From positions 2,195,501-2,259,500 of the forward strand of contig JALGPY010000005.1 in the NCBI GenBank assembly GCA_023055425.1: DNA of 64,000 nucleotides, in the 5' to 3' direction. This stretch comes from Linanthus parryae. Its lineage: Eukaryota > Streptophyta > Magnoliopsida > Ericales > Polemoniaceae. Below the pieces are notes generated by a model. The model saw nothing but the letters and a program-made list of their open reading frames with translations, was not told the origin of the DNA and ran no database searches. The position numbers and the translations under genes are program-made. Shown here in pieces: positions 34,241 through 46,956 of this stretch (its first letter is position 1; every line of letters starts with the position of its first letter).

Positions 34241-34265
34241 AATCATTCAAAATTCAACAGAGGCC

Positions 34266-35385
34266 GACGGGTAGGGGGCGGACGCACAAGGGGGTCCGAC
34301 CTTCCTTGTGTTTGTCTTGCTCTCTACTTGCTCTCTCTCCTACTCAAGTAATGTTATGGGCATTAGTCTAGGAAAGAATCTAGGAGCATCCTTTACATAG
34401 TCCAACAACTCCTTGTAACTACATAAAGGCCCTCTCATAATCCTACTCAAGTTCGGATTAGTCCAACTTGCATATTAGTCCTACTAAGTTAGCAAGTTGT
34501 TGCAAAATTTTGATCATTCTAATTAATTAATCATATTAATTAATTCCGGAGTCTAGTTCAATCCACATGGCGTGTGAATCCGTAGGTTTCTACTTAGTTG
34601 GTAGTAACTATTAACTAATATGGAGCGGTCTCTAGCAAGACATCCAGACCACCCAACTAATAGAAATAGTCACCCGAAAAACCTTGTGCAAGTATTGTCT
34701 CATCCCTTTGTCTCCATATACGGACTGGACACGAGACATACAAGTCACACTCGTATATTCAATCTATAGTTCCTCGATCCTGGGAATAGCCTCATTCAAG
34801 CAAAAAACATCAATATCCTATATTGATTTGTTTGAGTCTGGCCAGACATTCTATAAGCACTATCCCTCGAGTGGCCTTGTATATTTGCTCCCGTTATGTG
34901 GGAGGGACACATTCTATCTACATCACTACGATATCTAAGCTTGCTTCATATTGTGTCTGATACGCGCCTTTATGACTGCCCAATCGCTGTGTAGCGTTTG
35001 ACGCTACTAAAAACACAATATTCCACAAATAGATGATCTAGTGACTTCAAGTATAAGGATGACAATACCGTTGTCACCGCGAGAAGCACTTGTGATGTTA
35101 CATAACCTGTATGTAGCCTTCTCAGAGATGGGTCGATCCATTATGCCATTACGCTAATGCATACCCATGTGTTGGATCGTGAAATCTCCATATCAATCCA
35201 ACCCCATACTAGTCTATAGATGATTGTCCTGTTAATCAGTATAATGGACTAGGGATATTAAGATAAACAAAACAATTGTAAATCTAAGGACTTCATTATA
35301 TGAAATATCTCCATAAATCAATGAATATTCTAGCCAATTATTGTTCATACTAAACTAGATTGCCTGTAGGGTATCTATTCCAACA
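34266..35385 (-). repeat. Copia 3' LTR, truncated
   Basis: It aligns with the 5' LTR from gacgggtagg (41185) onward, skipping the nest, and ends ccaaca at 35385. The other LTR has 295 bp more at its outer end. The missing part would carry the 3' terminus of the element. Confidence 0.88.
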
Positions 35386-35400
35386 GTCTCCCACTTGCAC
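35386..35400 (-). other. Copia polypurine tract
   Basis: On the minus strand GTGCAAGTGGGAGAC abuts the LTR start TGTTGG. This is a typical copia tract. Confidence 0.8.
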
Positions 35401-35520
35401 TAGAGCCAATCTGGTGCATCTCGTATGCCAATGCTCCTAGTGTGCTCTTCATGCTTGCGCTGAACAAGCGGCTTTGTAAGTGGATCTAACAGATTCCCAT
35501 ATGTATGAATCTTGCATATC

Positions 35521-35853
35521 CTAACATCTCCTCGATCGATTGGATTTCTGGTGTGACCTGGGTTCATTTGATTGCGCGATCACTCCAGTGTCGTCACAGT
35601 ACAACTTTACTGGATCCGCAATGCTAGGAACCACACCAAGCTCAGTGATGAACTTCCTAATCCAAACAGCCTCCTTTGCTGCACCATTCGCAGCAATGAA
35701 CTCAACCTCTGTTGTAGCATCAACCGCCGGCTCTTGCTTGGAACCCTTCCAGCTCACCGATGCTCCATTCGGGCAAAACACAAACCCCGACTGTGATCTG
35801 AAAGCATCTATGTCGGTTTGGAAGCTTGCATCCATGTAACATTTTACACGCAA
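35521..35853 (-). pseudogene. Copia RNase H domain
   Basis: The frame shows YMDASFQTD, SGFVFCPNGASVSWKGSKQ, VDATTEVEF and KEAVWIRKF, which are copia RNase H landmarks. It is split from the RT just upstream by a frame change and ends early after EPRSHQKSN in a frameshifted tail. Confidence 0.85.
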
Positions 35854-35865
35854 CTCCTCCTCACG

Positions 35866-37059
35866 TCAAAATATCAAGAACACATCCTTAGTTCTTCTCA
35901 AGTACTTTAGGATGTTCTTGACTGCAATCCAGTGACTCTCACCTGGATTGGACTGATATCTACTTGTCATACTCAATGCATATGACACATCTAGTCCAGT
36001 ACATAACATGACGTACATGATGGATCCTATGGGCGAGGCATAAGGAACCCTACTCATGCGTTCCTTCTCAAGCTCATTGGAAGGATAACCACTCTTCAAA
36101 AGAGTGATTCCATGCGACATGTGCAATAATCCCTTCTTGGAATCCTGCATGTTGAACCACTTCAACACCTTGTCTATATATGTACTTTGACTTAGGCCTA
36201 GCAACTTCTTAGATCTATCTCTATAGATCTTGATACCGAGTATATAAGCTGCTTCACCTAAGTCTTTCATTGAGAAACACTTTCCTAGCCAATCTTTAAC
36301 AGATTGCAGCATAGGAATATCGTTTCCAATGAGTAGTATGTCATCTACATACAAGAACATAAAAACAACAGAGATCCCACTAACCTTCTTGTAGACACAA
36401 GACTCATATTCGTTTCTGATAAAGCCAAATTCTTTGGCCACTTCATCAAAACGTCGATTCCAACTCCTAGAAGCTTGATTCAATCCATAAATGGATCGTT
36501 GCAGTTTACAGACGTTGTTGGCTTGCTTTGGATCTTCAAAACCCTCAGGTTGTGTCATGTACACATCCTCGAGGATATTCCCATACAGGAATGCTGTTTT
36601 GACATCCATCTCCCAAATCTCATAGTCGTAGTATGTTGCAGTAGCAAGTAAGATTCGGATGGATTTGGTCATTGCGACTAGTGATAAGGTTTCATCATAG
36701 TAAATACCATGAATCTGTTTGGACCCTTTATCTATCAATCGGGCCTTATAGGTAATCACATTACCATCCATGTCGATCTTCTTCTTAAAGACACACTTGC
36801 ACCCTATGGGGCGAGTCCCTTCGGGTGGTTCCACCAAAGTCCATACTTTGTTGGTATACATGGATTCCATCTCGGATCTCATGGCTTCAAGCCACTTATG
36901 AGAGTCCGGACCTTTTATGGGCTCTTCATAGGTAGTAGGCTCATCATCTATGAGCAACGTGTCACCAGACTCAGTCACGAGAAGTCCATACCTCTCTTGC
37001 TCCTGGCGCACTCTACCCGACCTAAAAAATTCTTGTGTTACTTGAACAGGCCGGTCCAC
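35866..37059 (-). pseudogene. Copia reverse transcriptase
   Basis: The 397-codon frame includes the RT core: YKARLIDKGSKQIHG, MDVKTAFLYGNILEDVYM, QRSIYGLNQASRSW and the catalytic FLYVDDILLIG. Changes from the usual consensus (for example KGF to KGS, and LV to LI in KARLV) suggest relaxed selection, though the frame is open. It lies downstream of integrase, as in copia. Confidence 0.9.
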
Positions 37060-37170
37060 AAACTCTCGTGGTTCCTGTTCATGTTCTATAGCAGGATCAA
37101 TGCTTTGTGGTTCTTGAACTTCTTCTAGTTCTACAGTCCTCCCACTTGCTTCTTTAGAGACAAATTCTCT

Positions 37171-37548
37171 TTATAGAAACACGCCAGACCGAGCAACAAA
37201 CACTTTGTTCTCAGTTGGATTGTAGAAATAATATCCCTTCGTTTCCTTATGGTATCCCACAAATTTGCATTTGTCTGACTTGGGCCCTAGCTTGTGTGAC
37301 TGCAAACGCTTTACATAGACATCGCAGCTCCAAATATTCATGAACGACACTGTGGGACGATTCCCACTCCACATCTCATGTGGCGTCTTCATGACTGACT
37401 TAGATGGAACACGGTTAATGGTCAAAGCTGCACTCAATAAAGCGTAGCCCCAAAACGATAATAGAAGATCAGTTTGACACATCATAGATCGAACTATATC
37501 CAATAGAGTTCGATTCCTCCTCTCGGATACGCTATTCCACTGTGGCAT
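37171..37548 (-). pseudogene. Copia integrase, C-terminal half
   Basis: MPQWNSVSERRNRTLLDIVRSMM, SFWGYALLSAALTINRVPSK and KTPHEMW are conserved in copia integrase and supply the catalytic Glu (SERRN). A stop separates it from the RT frame. Confidence 0.87.
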
Positions 37549-37670
37549 CCCGGGTGGAGTGAGTTGGGATAATATCCCACACTCTTTAAGATAGTCATCA
37601 AACTATTGGCTCAAGTATTCTCCTCCAAGATACAATCGTAGGGCCTTAATACTTTTGCCAAGATGCTTCT

Positions 37671-38010
37671 CTACTTCATTCTTGAATTCTTTGAACTTTT
37701 CAAAGGATCGGATTTGGCCTTCATAAGGTATACAAATCTATATCTACTAAAATCATCAGTAAATGTGATGAAGTAGAAGTAACCATCCCTGGAAGGCGTG
37801 AAAATGTCCACATACATCAGATGCACGAGCGCCAATTGCTCACTAGTCCTCTCACCTTTCTTATTGAAAGGGGACTTTGTCATTTTTCCCAATAAACAAG
37901 CCTCACATGTCTCATATGATTCAAAATTAAATGAGTCTAGAAATCCATCCTTATGGAGTTTAGATACATGTTTCTCGTTTATGTGGCCTAAACGACAGTG
38001 TCATAGATAA
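37671..38010 (-). pseudogene. Copia integrase core, N-terminal half
   Basis: The frame carries LVHLMYVDIFTPSRDG and FITFTDDFSRYRFVY, the region of the first two catalytic aspartates. Upstream in the same direction is a CEACLLGKMTK-type zinc-finger end. A frameshift near 37690 breaks it from the following half. Confidence 0.85.
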
Positions 38011-38228
38011 GCAGGATTTAAATTATTCATTTTAATCCTCTTGGTATTAATGTTATAGACATGATTGCTTAGATCAAGGATATATAATCGATTAAATAAT
38101 TACCCACTACAATAGTGAATACTATCAAAATAACTGGAACAACAATTGTTCTTTATTGAAATAGTAAAATCATTCTTGTCCAAATAAGAAATAGAAATAA
38201 TGTTTCTGCTCATAGCAGGCACAAAATA

Positions 38229-38474
38229 TCAATTATTTAATTCTAAAACTAATCCTGAAGGCAGAGACAGCTCGTACACGCCCACGGCCAATGCAGCAAC
38301 TCTTGCTCCATTCCCAACGCGCAGGTCTATATGCCCTTTAGCAAATCTTCTACTTCTCTTTAGGTCCTGCACATTTCGACAAATGTGAGATCCACATCCA
38401 GAATCAAATACCCATGATGAAGAGACAGTTAAGTTGACATCTATAACAAAAATACCTGGTGGTGGTGGAATCAC
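38229..38474 (-). pseudogene. Copia protease region
   Basis: SSWVFDSGCGSHIC contains the D-S-G aspartic-protease triad, followed by VGNGARVAALAVG. The frame ends at a stop at 38229. Confidence 0.82.
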
Positions 38475-39304
38475 TATTCAAAGCCTCTTATCTTTGGGCA
38501 GTTCCTCCTCCAGTGTCCAGACTGACTGCAGTAGTGACATTCACCTTTAGTCACGCCTTTGTCAATGCCACCAACAGGCTTAAGGGCAGTTTCCTTGGGT
38601 TTGGCAGCTGCCTTGCCTTTTCCCTTAAAGGTAGAGGCAAACCTTTTGCCCTTTCATTTCTTCACCATCATTATGGATTTGACCTTACCCTTGTTGATGC
38701 ATCGTTCAGCTGCCCTCGATATATTGAGTAAATATAGAAGAGGTTTCACAATCTCATTCATTTCCATAACTCTCAGGCAACGACTGCAATATGAGATCGG
38801 TGGCCAACTTTTGACCCAGCGGAAACCCTAGGCGGTCGAGGCTTTCTAAATAGCCGATCATACGCAACACATGCGGCCCCATCGGGTTTCCTTTTGACAG
38901 ATGACATTTGAACAATACCTTGGAAACTTCATACCTCTCAACCCTAGCCTATTCTTGGAAGATCTGCTTCAAGTGTGCGATCATATTGACTGCATTCATG
39001 TTCTCATGCTGCTTCTGAAGCTCACAGGACATGTTGCAAAGCATTAGACATGTTGCATCATTAGCGTCATCAACATGCTTTGGTAGGCCTTTAGGACTGC
39101 AGCAGTATTGTTTTCCGGAACTTCAGGAACATGCTCCTCTAGAGCGTACAGTTTCTTTTCTTGCTTGAGAACGATTCTCAAATTTCTGTACCAGTCTAGA
39201 AAGTTGGTTCCAGAAAGCTGGTCCTTCTCAAGGACAGAGCGTATGGAGTGTGTTGAACTCGATAAGTTGTTTGCCATTGGAATTATACGAAAGGAAATAC
39301 GCAA
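38475..39304 (-). pseudogene. Copia gag with zinc knuckle
   Basis: Gag begins near 39277 with MANNLSSSTHSIRS and LSGTNFLDWYRNLRIVLKQ, typical of copia gag. Stops interrupt it near 39044 and 38950. The knuckle CHYCSQSGHWRRNC (C-x2-C-x4-H-x4-C) is intact around 38500-38540. Confidence 0.82.
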
Positions 39305-40870
39305 GTTTTAGTATTGGTGAACGATTATCTATATTTAATAATGGCCAGATTATTAAATACAGCTCCCACTATTTTTATACGGATTAATAACCCTCAAGAT
39401 ATTAAGCGGAAAATATCATTACATTTTCTAGTGGGCAAAGATCCATATTTCACTTTATTTTGAGCTTGATTTGGCAAGTCACCCATAAGTTAGTTATTTA
39501 GGTAGGAACAATTTTAATTGCATCCCATGCAACTCTTGGTTCAATAGGGAAAATAACTATTTATTTATATTTCCTACAGATAACCCCTATTTGTGCCTCT
39601 AGGCTTTTAATCCTTATTAAAATTACCTAGTTACGTCCAACCTCTTACTCCAACAATTGCACACTATATGTTCCATCGCATCACATATTGATGAATCAAG
39701 TCACTCTGCTTTCGGCATGCACGAACTTGATTAATCGATTTGTGATGGGTGTTTAAGTAAGCGAGAAGGCAAACGTAAAAGTTCTGTTTTGAGGGATTTT
39801 CCTTTCAATTAATTATTGTGTTGATCCATATCAACTGATCTACTTATTTGGAGTTGGGAAAAACTCCATAATAAAAGATTCGGGTTGTTTAGTTATCTTA
39901 TTATCAAATTTCATGCGTCATCCATACATCAACAACAATAATAAGACAATAAAGCAAACATCCACAAAAAAGAAATTAACGTGATATGGATATGACCTCC
40001 TAGACTAAGATATTCTCAAGCCAATGAGAATATTTATGAACCCGAAAAAATATCAAGTGCATCTCTATGTGCCTTCATCTTTTGGTCCATCCTCCATAGC
40101 CTTATGGAATGCTCCATGCTCCATGTTGTGACTTCTTTAATTATCTGGGCTTCTTTTCCTCAATCTTGGATATCTATTCTATTTAGTACTAGCTAGTATA
40201 TAAACTAAATAAATAAATCTCACAAGTTGAGAAAAATTATACCGGCTCGCAGGCCATAAACCCTAATTAATTATTACAACAAACTGATCAGCTCGTAGGC
40301 CGTAAACAAACCACAAAAATTAAACATTCACAACAAACCACATCTAAGGCCATATCCAATCACCATACGAATTGAACATAAACAGTTAAAACCACTTTTT
40401 AATGCGCTTAGTCAATTTTTATTGGTTTTAGATTAGTATGGTCAAAACAGTCCAAGAGGCCCAACCAACCATGTGCTCGAACCCCTTGGAGCCGCCCGGG
40501 CCGAGCCTAGGCTGGTCGGCCCAACCCGTGGGGTCAGCCTTCAGCCTAGTTGGCTTGGGCAGCAAGGAAGGAGAGGGCGGTCCCATTGGGGCCGTTCCTT
40601 ATGGTAGTTGTTTCCAAAACAACTTCTTCCTTGTTCAAAACATTTCCAAATTAGAACTTCTTTCCAATTTGTGCCCAAACCCTAGATCTTAGATCCTACA
40701 ATTTCACAAACTCACTAATTCATACATCCCATGTAAAAATTAGATCTTGCTTGGTTGAATTACATTCAACATGCATCTAATACGCTTAATTTGTCGTTTT
40801 AACACAATAATCAACAATTATAGGGGAAAAGAACAAAAATGTAACACACAAACTACGTTATGCTCTACGA
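39305..40870. other. Copia leader between primer site and gag
   Basis: About 1.5 kb is non-coding. Its position between the primer site and gag makes it the untranslated leader. An 84-codon frame at 40438-40692 on the opposite strand has no recognisable domain. Confidence 0.6.
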
Positions 40871-40888
40871 CCTATGGCTCTAATATCA
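40871..40888 (-). other. Copia primer binding site
   Basis: On the minus strand TGATATTAGAGCCATAGG lies one base after the LTR end. It is a slightly mutated form of the TGGTATCAGAGCC site complementary to initiator tRNA-Met. Confidence 0.8.
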
Positions 40889-40889
40889 C

Positions 40890-41315
40890 TGTTGGGTTTT
40901 GATCATGGATACGCAGCAGAATAAATAATAATTTATCTGATTAAGACCCTCCAAGGATCACAGGGAGAGAATTCATAACGATAGTAAAGGATTCATAACA
41001 AGTACCTTAGGGGTCTCCTATGATGACTTCAAACGAGAATTGTGTCACGTCTATACGGTTGATCCACGCCTAGGATTGAGATCTAGATCTTCCAACCTCC
41101 TTGTGCTAGCTAGGAACGGTGGAAGAGGAAGAATAAATCACGCAACAGAGACCAAATAGGAGGTTTGGCCTTCTCTCTTTGGTAGACGGGTAGGGGGCGG
41201 ACGCACAAGGGGGGTTCGGCCTTCCTTATGTTTGTCTTGCTCTCTACCTGTTCTCTCTCCTACTCAAGTAATTTTATGAGAATTAGTCTAGGAAGGAAGC
41301 TATGAGCATCCTTTA
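40890..41315 (-). repeat. Copia 5' LTR, inner part
   Basis: It starts tgttggg at 40890 on the plus strand and ends at the target site cttta (41311-41315), where the nest begins. The LTR resumes at 55378. Confidence 0.88.
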
Positions 41316-42748
41316 TGCAACAACCCCCTTATCCGTCTCGGACAAGCCGGGAGGGCGCTGCTAAAAGTAACGGAGGATATCGAAAGCAAAACCTTAATAT
41401 ATTACATTATTATTAAACATTACACATGAGTATTAAGATATTACATGCTTTACTCAGGACTACGATATTATAAAAACATACTAGACGACTTCTCGTGACA
41501 TTATCATTCTATGTGAGTCTTGTACCTTTCTACTCCGCAGTTCCCGTCTCCGAGACCTGCGGTGGGAAGGAAAACAAGAACCGCAGTTTTTCGAAAATCA
41601 GCACTGAAATACTGTGTGAGTAATACCCAATCATGTCAAACACGGAATGGAGACAGATTTATAATATCAGAGTAAAAATACAGCGGAAGTAAAAAGACAG
41701 TTGAAGAATAAGAAATTCTCGAGTTCCCATCACCATTTCAGAAATTTTCAGAAACTAATCTTTAATCCATATCCAATCATCGGAGGAAAATTTCGATCCG
41801 ATTTCAATAATCAAAATATGAGGTTCCCATTAATTAGAAAGAACCAGTTACTCATAAAGTTCCAAACCAGATATACCATTTTCAATTCTTGAGTTGAACG
41901 GGGAAAATTCATCCACATCACAAATCCATCCCGTCACTGGCTACCACGACCTAAGTGTCGGCATCCCCCTAAGACTTCTTGCGGCCAGAGAGGTGAGTAC
42001 ATGGATCGAACTTGGGGTAAATTGCAACCGAGCTAAATAATAATGGGTCGAGTGGACGAAGCCAACAACGACCAAACCAAATGATAAAGATCCAAATGAC
42101 GTTGCCCGCATAATTCTTTCCACTTTACGTTATTACAGATTATTATTTATCGTGTGACAGTTTCAAAGCAGTCATTTCAAAATACGAACAGAACTCAAGT
42201 AAAGCATGTATAATGCAAAACACATTTTGAGATAGACATTAAAATTGTGTTATGACACGAAGGAAGCTAGCACGCAAGGAAAGGCATGCATACTCACCTT
42301 TATCTTTAGTGAAAAACCCGTAAAGTTCCCCTAGAAGGACAAGTAGCTTTCGTCAACGAACTGGTCACCTACACAGTACATTCCTTTATTTGATTACAAA
42401 TTTATCTATGCTAACATGACTTGTTATAAGCCTAAACGAGTCTTAAGTTGCTCAATTCCCCCCCCCCCCACAATATTTATATTATTTTTGTAATAACATT
42501 CCAAATGATAGTAAATTATTGTGGTCGCATATAACGTAATTCCCTTAACTTTCTTATTTACTAAATATTAATTTACTAATCAACATATTTATGTTTAATT
42601 AACCAATAAATTTATTTAAAAATAACTTAGTAAAATAGCCACTTATTAGTAAATTATAAAATAACTAAGAAATAATACTAATAACTAGTACGAATAAAAA
42701 TTTATTATCAATTGAGAAAAATGTTATCTTTAATTCTAAAATACTAAT

Positions 42749-43376
42749 TGTAGATACAGCTTCCCGGACAGACAGATTACGGCCACGTGGCAGCAATCCA
42801 GCACACCTAGTTGTGCTCCATTCACACCGGATAACTACCTATGCTTATCCACGTGGGGGCTGCGAGACGGGGCCCTCACGTACCAACACGGGACTTGTGG
42901 GGACTTAGTGGTTTGGAGGCTAGGGTAAGGCCCGTCGCGCGTGCGACTACCAAGCCCGCGCGCGACCCTTTGTAACTGCTTTGAGAGAGTTAATGGCCAA
43001 GTCCTATAAACCCGACACGACCTCATAACGGTCTCCGGTATGTGCGGTCAGAAGCCTAACGGCTCCTATATACACGGTCGAACGTGCCATTACAGGGGCC
43101 ACCATTAAGCCGCCATTTATGGTGCATTAACTCCCTCATAACGGTCATTTACCCACTATATATAGGATCGTTAGCCCTCCGTTGCAAAAGCCTGAAGCAA
43201 CCCAGCTACACGAGATCTTCCGGACTTACCGAAGCTCCGTCATTAAGGTGTCTTTCTCTCTCTCTCTCAGTTACCATTGCTTACCCTCTCCCTACACACA
43301 CCGTACATCTCTCTGTGTCCTCATTCTCTACTTGAGGTGCACACTTAGATCTCTCCGAGGGACTTCAGTGAGCACA
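42749..43376 (+). mobile_element. Solo LTR of another family, 628 bp
   Basis: It starts tgtagatacagc and ends gagcaca, with a perfect 5-bp duplication ctaat at 42744-42748 and 43377-43381. A ctatatatagg TATA box near 43157 and a following CT-rich tract (43252-43270) fit an LTR promoter on the plus strand. It sits inside the older solo LTR 41316-55377. Confidence 0.85.
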
Positions 43377-43453
43377 CTAATTAAAATGGCCAACTTATTC
43401 AAATCGACTGTATATTACAAATCGGAAAATAATTTATTACGAGAAATACTTGT

Positions 43454-46112
43454 TATAACAACCCGGATCCTACGGTTCCTGCTAATGCAACTTAACGATA
43501 ATCCAAATAATACTTTATTGAAATAAAAGGAGGAAACCTCCAACATTTCTGTACAAAAAAATAATAAAACAATGTTTGAATCTAAAGAAAACATCTACTA
43601 AAATATGTGTTCTAGTCAATCCTACTCTTTGACTTGTGTGCGCGTTCCATCCCAGCTAGCTTAATCAAACCTGCGGTTTTAAAATAGCAAAAGCCGACGC
43701 AGCAAAACATTTTATCAGTAAAAACTGAGTAAGATTATACCACAACACGTAAAGACAGAGTTTTTTGGCTAACACGAGAATATACACAGTAAAAATAAGC
43801 AGTAACCACATATTTATTCTTTTATTTGGTTGAGGCATAACACGAGCCCCAACAGGTACGGTGTGGACAGAGAGGTCACGATGGAATAATAATAAAGTAG
43901 GGTACTTCTACGGGATATCACAGTCCATCCCGATTCTCCCTAAAAGAACTAGTGAGACCTTAAGTGTCGACACCCCTATACAGTCGTGACCTAAACATGT
44001 ATAGGTAGTACTCCTAGCTTTCACAATTAATAAGAGGGTACAATGCCCTAGGGAAATCACACATAGGTGTTCCCGGCCGTTGGCCTTCACGCGCATCCTC
44101 TGTACACCGTTCCCAATTCTATTATCGTACATTTATTGTTCAAGAAACCACGGGAGTAATAAACCACAATTTTAAATAGTGACCACATGCTTCTCAAATC
44201 GTTCGTAAGAAAGCGTTAAAAGAATCCAAAGTATTGTAAAGCAGAAATTGAATTTGAAGTTTGAGATAACGCACACGAAACAACACATTTTGATAGTTAA
44301 AGATGTTGTGCATATAACTTACCTGATAATGCGGAGAGACTCACACACAAGAAAGCACGCAACTAGTAGTAGGGGTCCTCAACGAATTCGCCTCCTACGA
44401 ATTTTGAATCTACAATAATCACATAATCCTATATTAACACATATTCGTCTACACAGTCATCTCAATTAAATGCTCTATATGAATGCAAGTGAACCCCCGA
44501 ATAATCCCCCAAACAATTATATTTTACCAGTGAAAAGTCGGTTTAAATTTACAAAGCAAGAATTTAAAGGAAAGATTATTTTATCTAACAGTATAGAATA
44601 TTTATTTGATGTACGAAAGCATATTTATGTAAATAAGAAATAGCTATTTTAAATAAAAGTTTAGATTAATAAAAGGGGAATTAAATGAAAGGTAAAACTC
44701 TACTATTCTTATTATAAAATTTATACTAATGAAAATAACGTTATTAAATGAAAAGAGAAATCATATTTCAATATACACAAGAAAAGTTAAGTAGTTGATA
44801 AAGAAAATATAATATAGATATTATAATATTCTTATTAATAAAACACTATTTTAATTTATTTGTAAAGTTGTATTTTCATTTTTATTTTAAAAAAAAAGTT
44901 GTTAATTATATGAACATTGTATGTGAAATAAAATGCTAGTTTAGGTTAAAATAACTTAAGCCATACTTTGTTAATATATGTGAAATAAACAGATTGAAAA
45001 AGGCACACATACACCCACAAGTTTAATAACATACAAACAGTCCCCCTTCTAGTTTCGGATCATACAAAAATACCCCCAATTCCACTTACAAATTTTCACC
45101 TACGCCTTCTTCCCCAAATACACCCACTGTAACACTACAACACCACATCAATTGATTATCAACAATGAATGGGAAAAAAAATTGTGAGCAAGAACTGAAA
45201 ATCAAAACTCAAGACACGAGCTTGGGTGTTTACCGATCAAAACGGCGGAAGGCGAAAAGGGGGCGACGGGGACAAACCCGCCGCTGCTGCTGGTGGGCTT
45301 CGGCCCTATGGTTCGTCGGCGAGGGAGGACGACGGCGAAGGGAGCAGGGAAGGACGGCGACGGAGGTGGTGGGTCGACGTAGAGGGGGAGACGGCGTCGG
45401 GCGGCGCTGAGGAGGACGGCGGCGTCGTGCGCCGCTGGGTTGTCTTCGCCGGACCTGGGTTCGGCTTTGCCGGGCTCGGGTTCGGCCGACTTCTCTTCCG
45501 GCACACACACACAACGCAGAGAGATGGAGAGAATCAGAGGAAGAGAGCGAGAGAGACAGAGTGAAGCGAGAGAGAGAGAAAGGAAGAGCTGGGTTTGAAA
45601 ACCCAGTTGCAATTTGGGTTTAATTTGGAAATGGGGGAAATCATAAAATTGATTTTGGGTGTGAAAGGGGACTGATTTTGTGGCGCGATTGGGGGAATTC
45701 GGGAAGGAAATTTCAAGAAAGATGGGTCAATTTGGTATGATGCCATGGTCTTTGCCGGAAGAATTGGAAAATACCATTGGAGAAGATGAAGTGAGGACGA
45801 CTGTGGTGTGGCGGGTGCACCAGTTGACGCGGTGGTAGGCTACGCAATAAAATAAAAGTCACACTTTTGGTCACGCTATAAACATTACACGACCCGTTAC
45901 ACTTCACCAACTTCTATACACATAACTAACTAAAACAACAGTAATCTTTAAAAACAAATGTTTTTGATAAAATAAAAGTAATAATAATAATATTAATAAT
46001 AACTATAACACTAATAATGATAATTATAATAGGAAGAAAAACTATCTTCTAAAGGAAACACAATTACTTTTTGTTAAAACTAATTATAATAAACATAGTA
46101 GTAGTTGTAGTA

Positions 46113-46185
<73 letters not shown>

Positions 46186-46307
46186 TGATAATCATACTAT
46201 GAAAACAAAAACTGTATAGTAAATAAAACTACTTTTATAATACCCACCAATGGCCCCGAAAATTCGTAAAACTCCCAAAATACCCCCGAAAATATCGGGG
46301 TATTACA
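43454..46307 (-). repeat. Gypsy chimera 3' LTR (left)
   Basis: It starts tataacaacccgg on the plus strand, a G-to-A change from the usual tgtaacaaccc, and ends ggggtattaca. It contains a GC-rich block (45230-45490) and a (TAA)n run (46114-46182). ORFs inside are not genes. Confidence 0.87.
46114..46182. repeat. (TAA)n microsatellite, about 23 units
   Basis: It lies inside the left LTR. The same site in the right LTR has only about 9 units (53988-54014). Confidence 0.95.
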
Positions 46308-46690
46308 TCACATCTCCCTTAAAACAAAGCTTCGTCCCCGAAGCTTAAAGTAAAACGAATCTTCCCATGCAAGTATAAATTAGACATCCAAATTTAAGCG
46401 TAAATCAACTCTGCCCGTGCAAGCATGTAGTTCTAATGTGCACATGTAACATGACAACGCGGGTAATTAAATGCAGGGCTGTTAAATCACATCTCCCTTA
46501 AAAGGAGTGGCGTCCCCGTCACTCGAATCGAATCCGGTCGAAGAGGTGTGGGTAAGGGAGAAATCAAGTTTGACAGGCTCGCAAACAAGGATATGACTCT
46601 GGTCAGGAATATACGCTTTGAATTTGGGTCATGAAAAACGTTATGGAGTCTACCCAATACAAACGTTGAAGGATATGATGACGTCAGCAC
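46308..46690 (-). pseudogene. Gypsy pol C-terminal end and duplicated purine tract
   Basis: On the minus strand RLHNVFHDPNSKR-like sequence (compare the VFHVS segment of gypsy polyproteins) leads to GACGGGGACGCCACTCC and a TTTTAAGGGAGATGTGA tract at about 46484-46525. A second, similar unit (CGGGGACGAAGCTT then TTTTAAGGGAGATGTGA) lies directly next to the LTR at 46308-46345. Such a sequence ends plant gypsy pol genes just before the 3' LTR. Confidence 0.6.
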
Positions 46691-46715
46691 ATGTGTTAAC
46701 GTTACCTAATGAAGG

Positions 46716-46956
46716 ATGAGAATTTGAAGTCCATAGCGATGCATTCAAGCATGGGCTAGGATGTGTTTTAATGCAACGAAAAACTGGCAAGGTGATCGCT
46801 TATGCTTCTAGGCAACAAAAGTCTTATGAGAAGAATTACCCTGCTCCTGATTTGAAGTTGGAAGCCAAAGTGTTTGCACTGAAGATCACGAGACATTATA
46901 TCAAAGGTACGAATTGCAAAAATATACATATCGTAAGAGCTCGAAGTACATATTAA
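46716..46956 (+). pseudogene. Gypsy RNase H fragment
   Basis: [25 protein letters not shown] and [19 protein letters not shown] are typical of gypsy RNase H. The RT palm with its YxDD is missing upstream. The reading direction is opposite to that of the flanking LTRs. Confidence 0.8.

Noticed and set aside
40438..40692. 84-codon proline/glycine-rich frame in the copia leader
   Set aside because: It is antisense to the element, in its untranslated leader, with no recognisable domain.
45165..45612. GC-rich frames inside the gypsy LTRs (also 53040-53549)
   Set aside because: They lie in the LTR leader-like region, overlap in several frames on both strands, and a one-base difference between the two LTRs breaks the longest. 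Composition alone explains them.
46114..46182. Regularly spaced repeat considered as a CRISPR-like array
   Set aside because: It is a simple (TAA)n microsatellite in a plant retrotransposon LTR, with no spacers. Nothing prokaryotic is present in the window.
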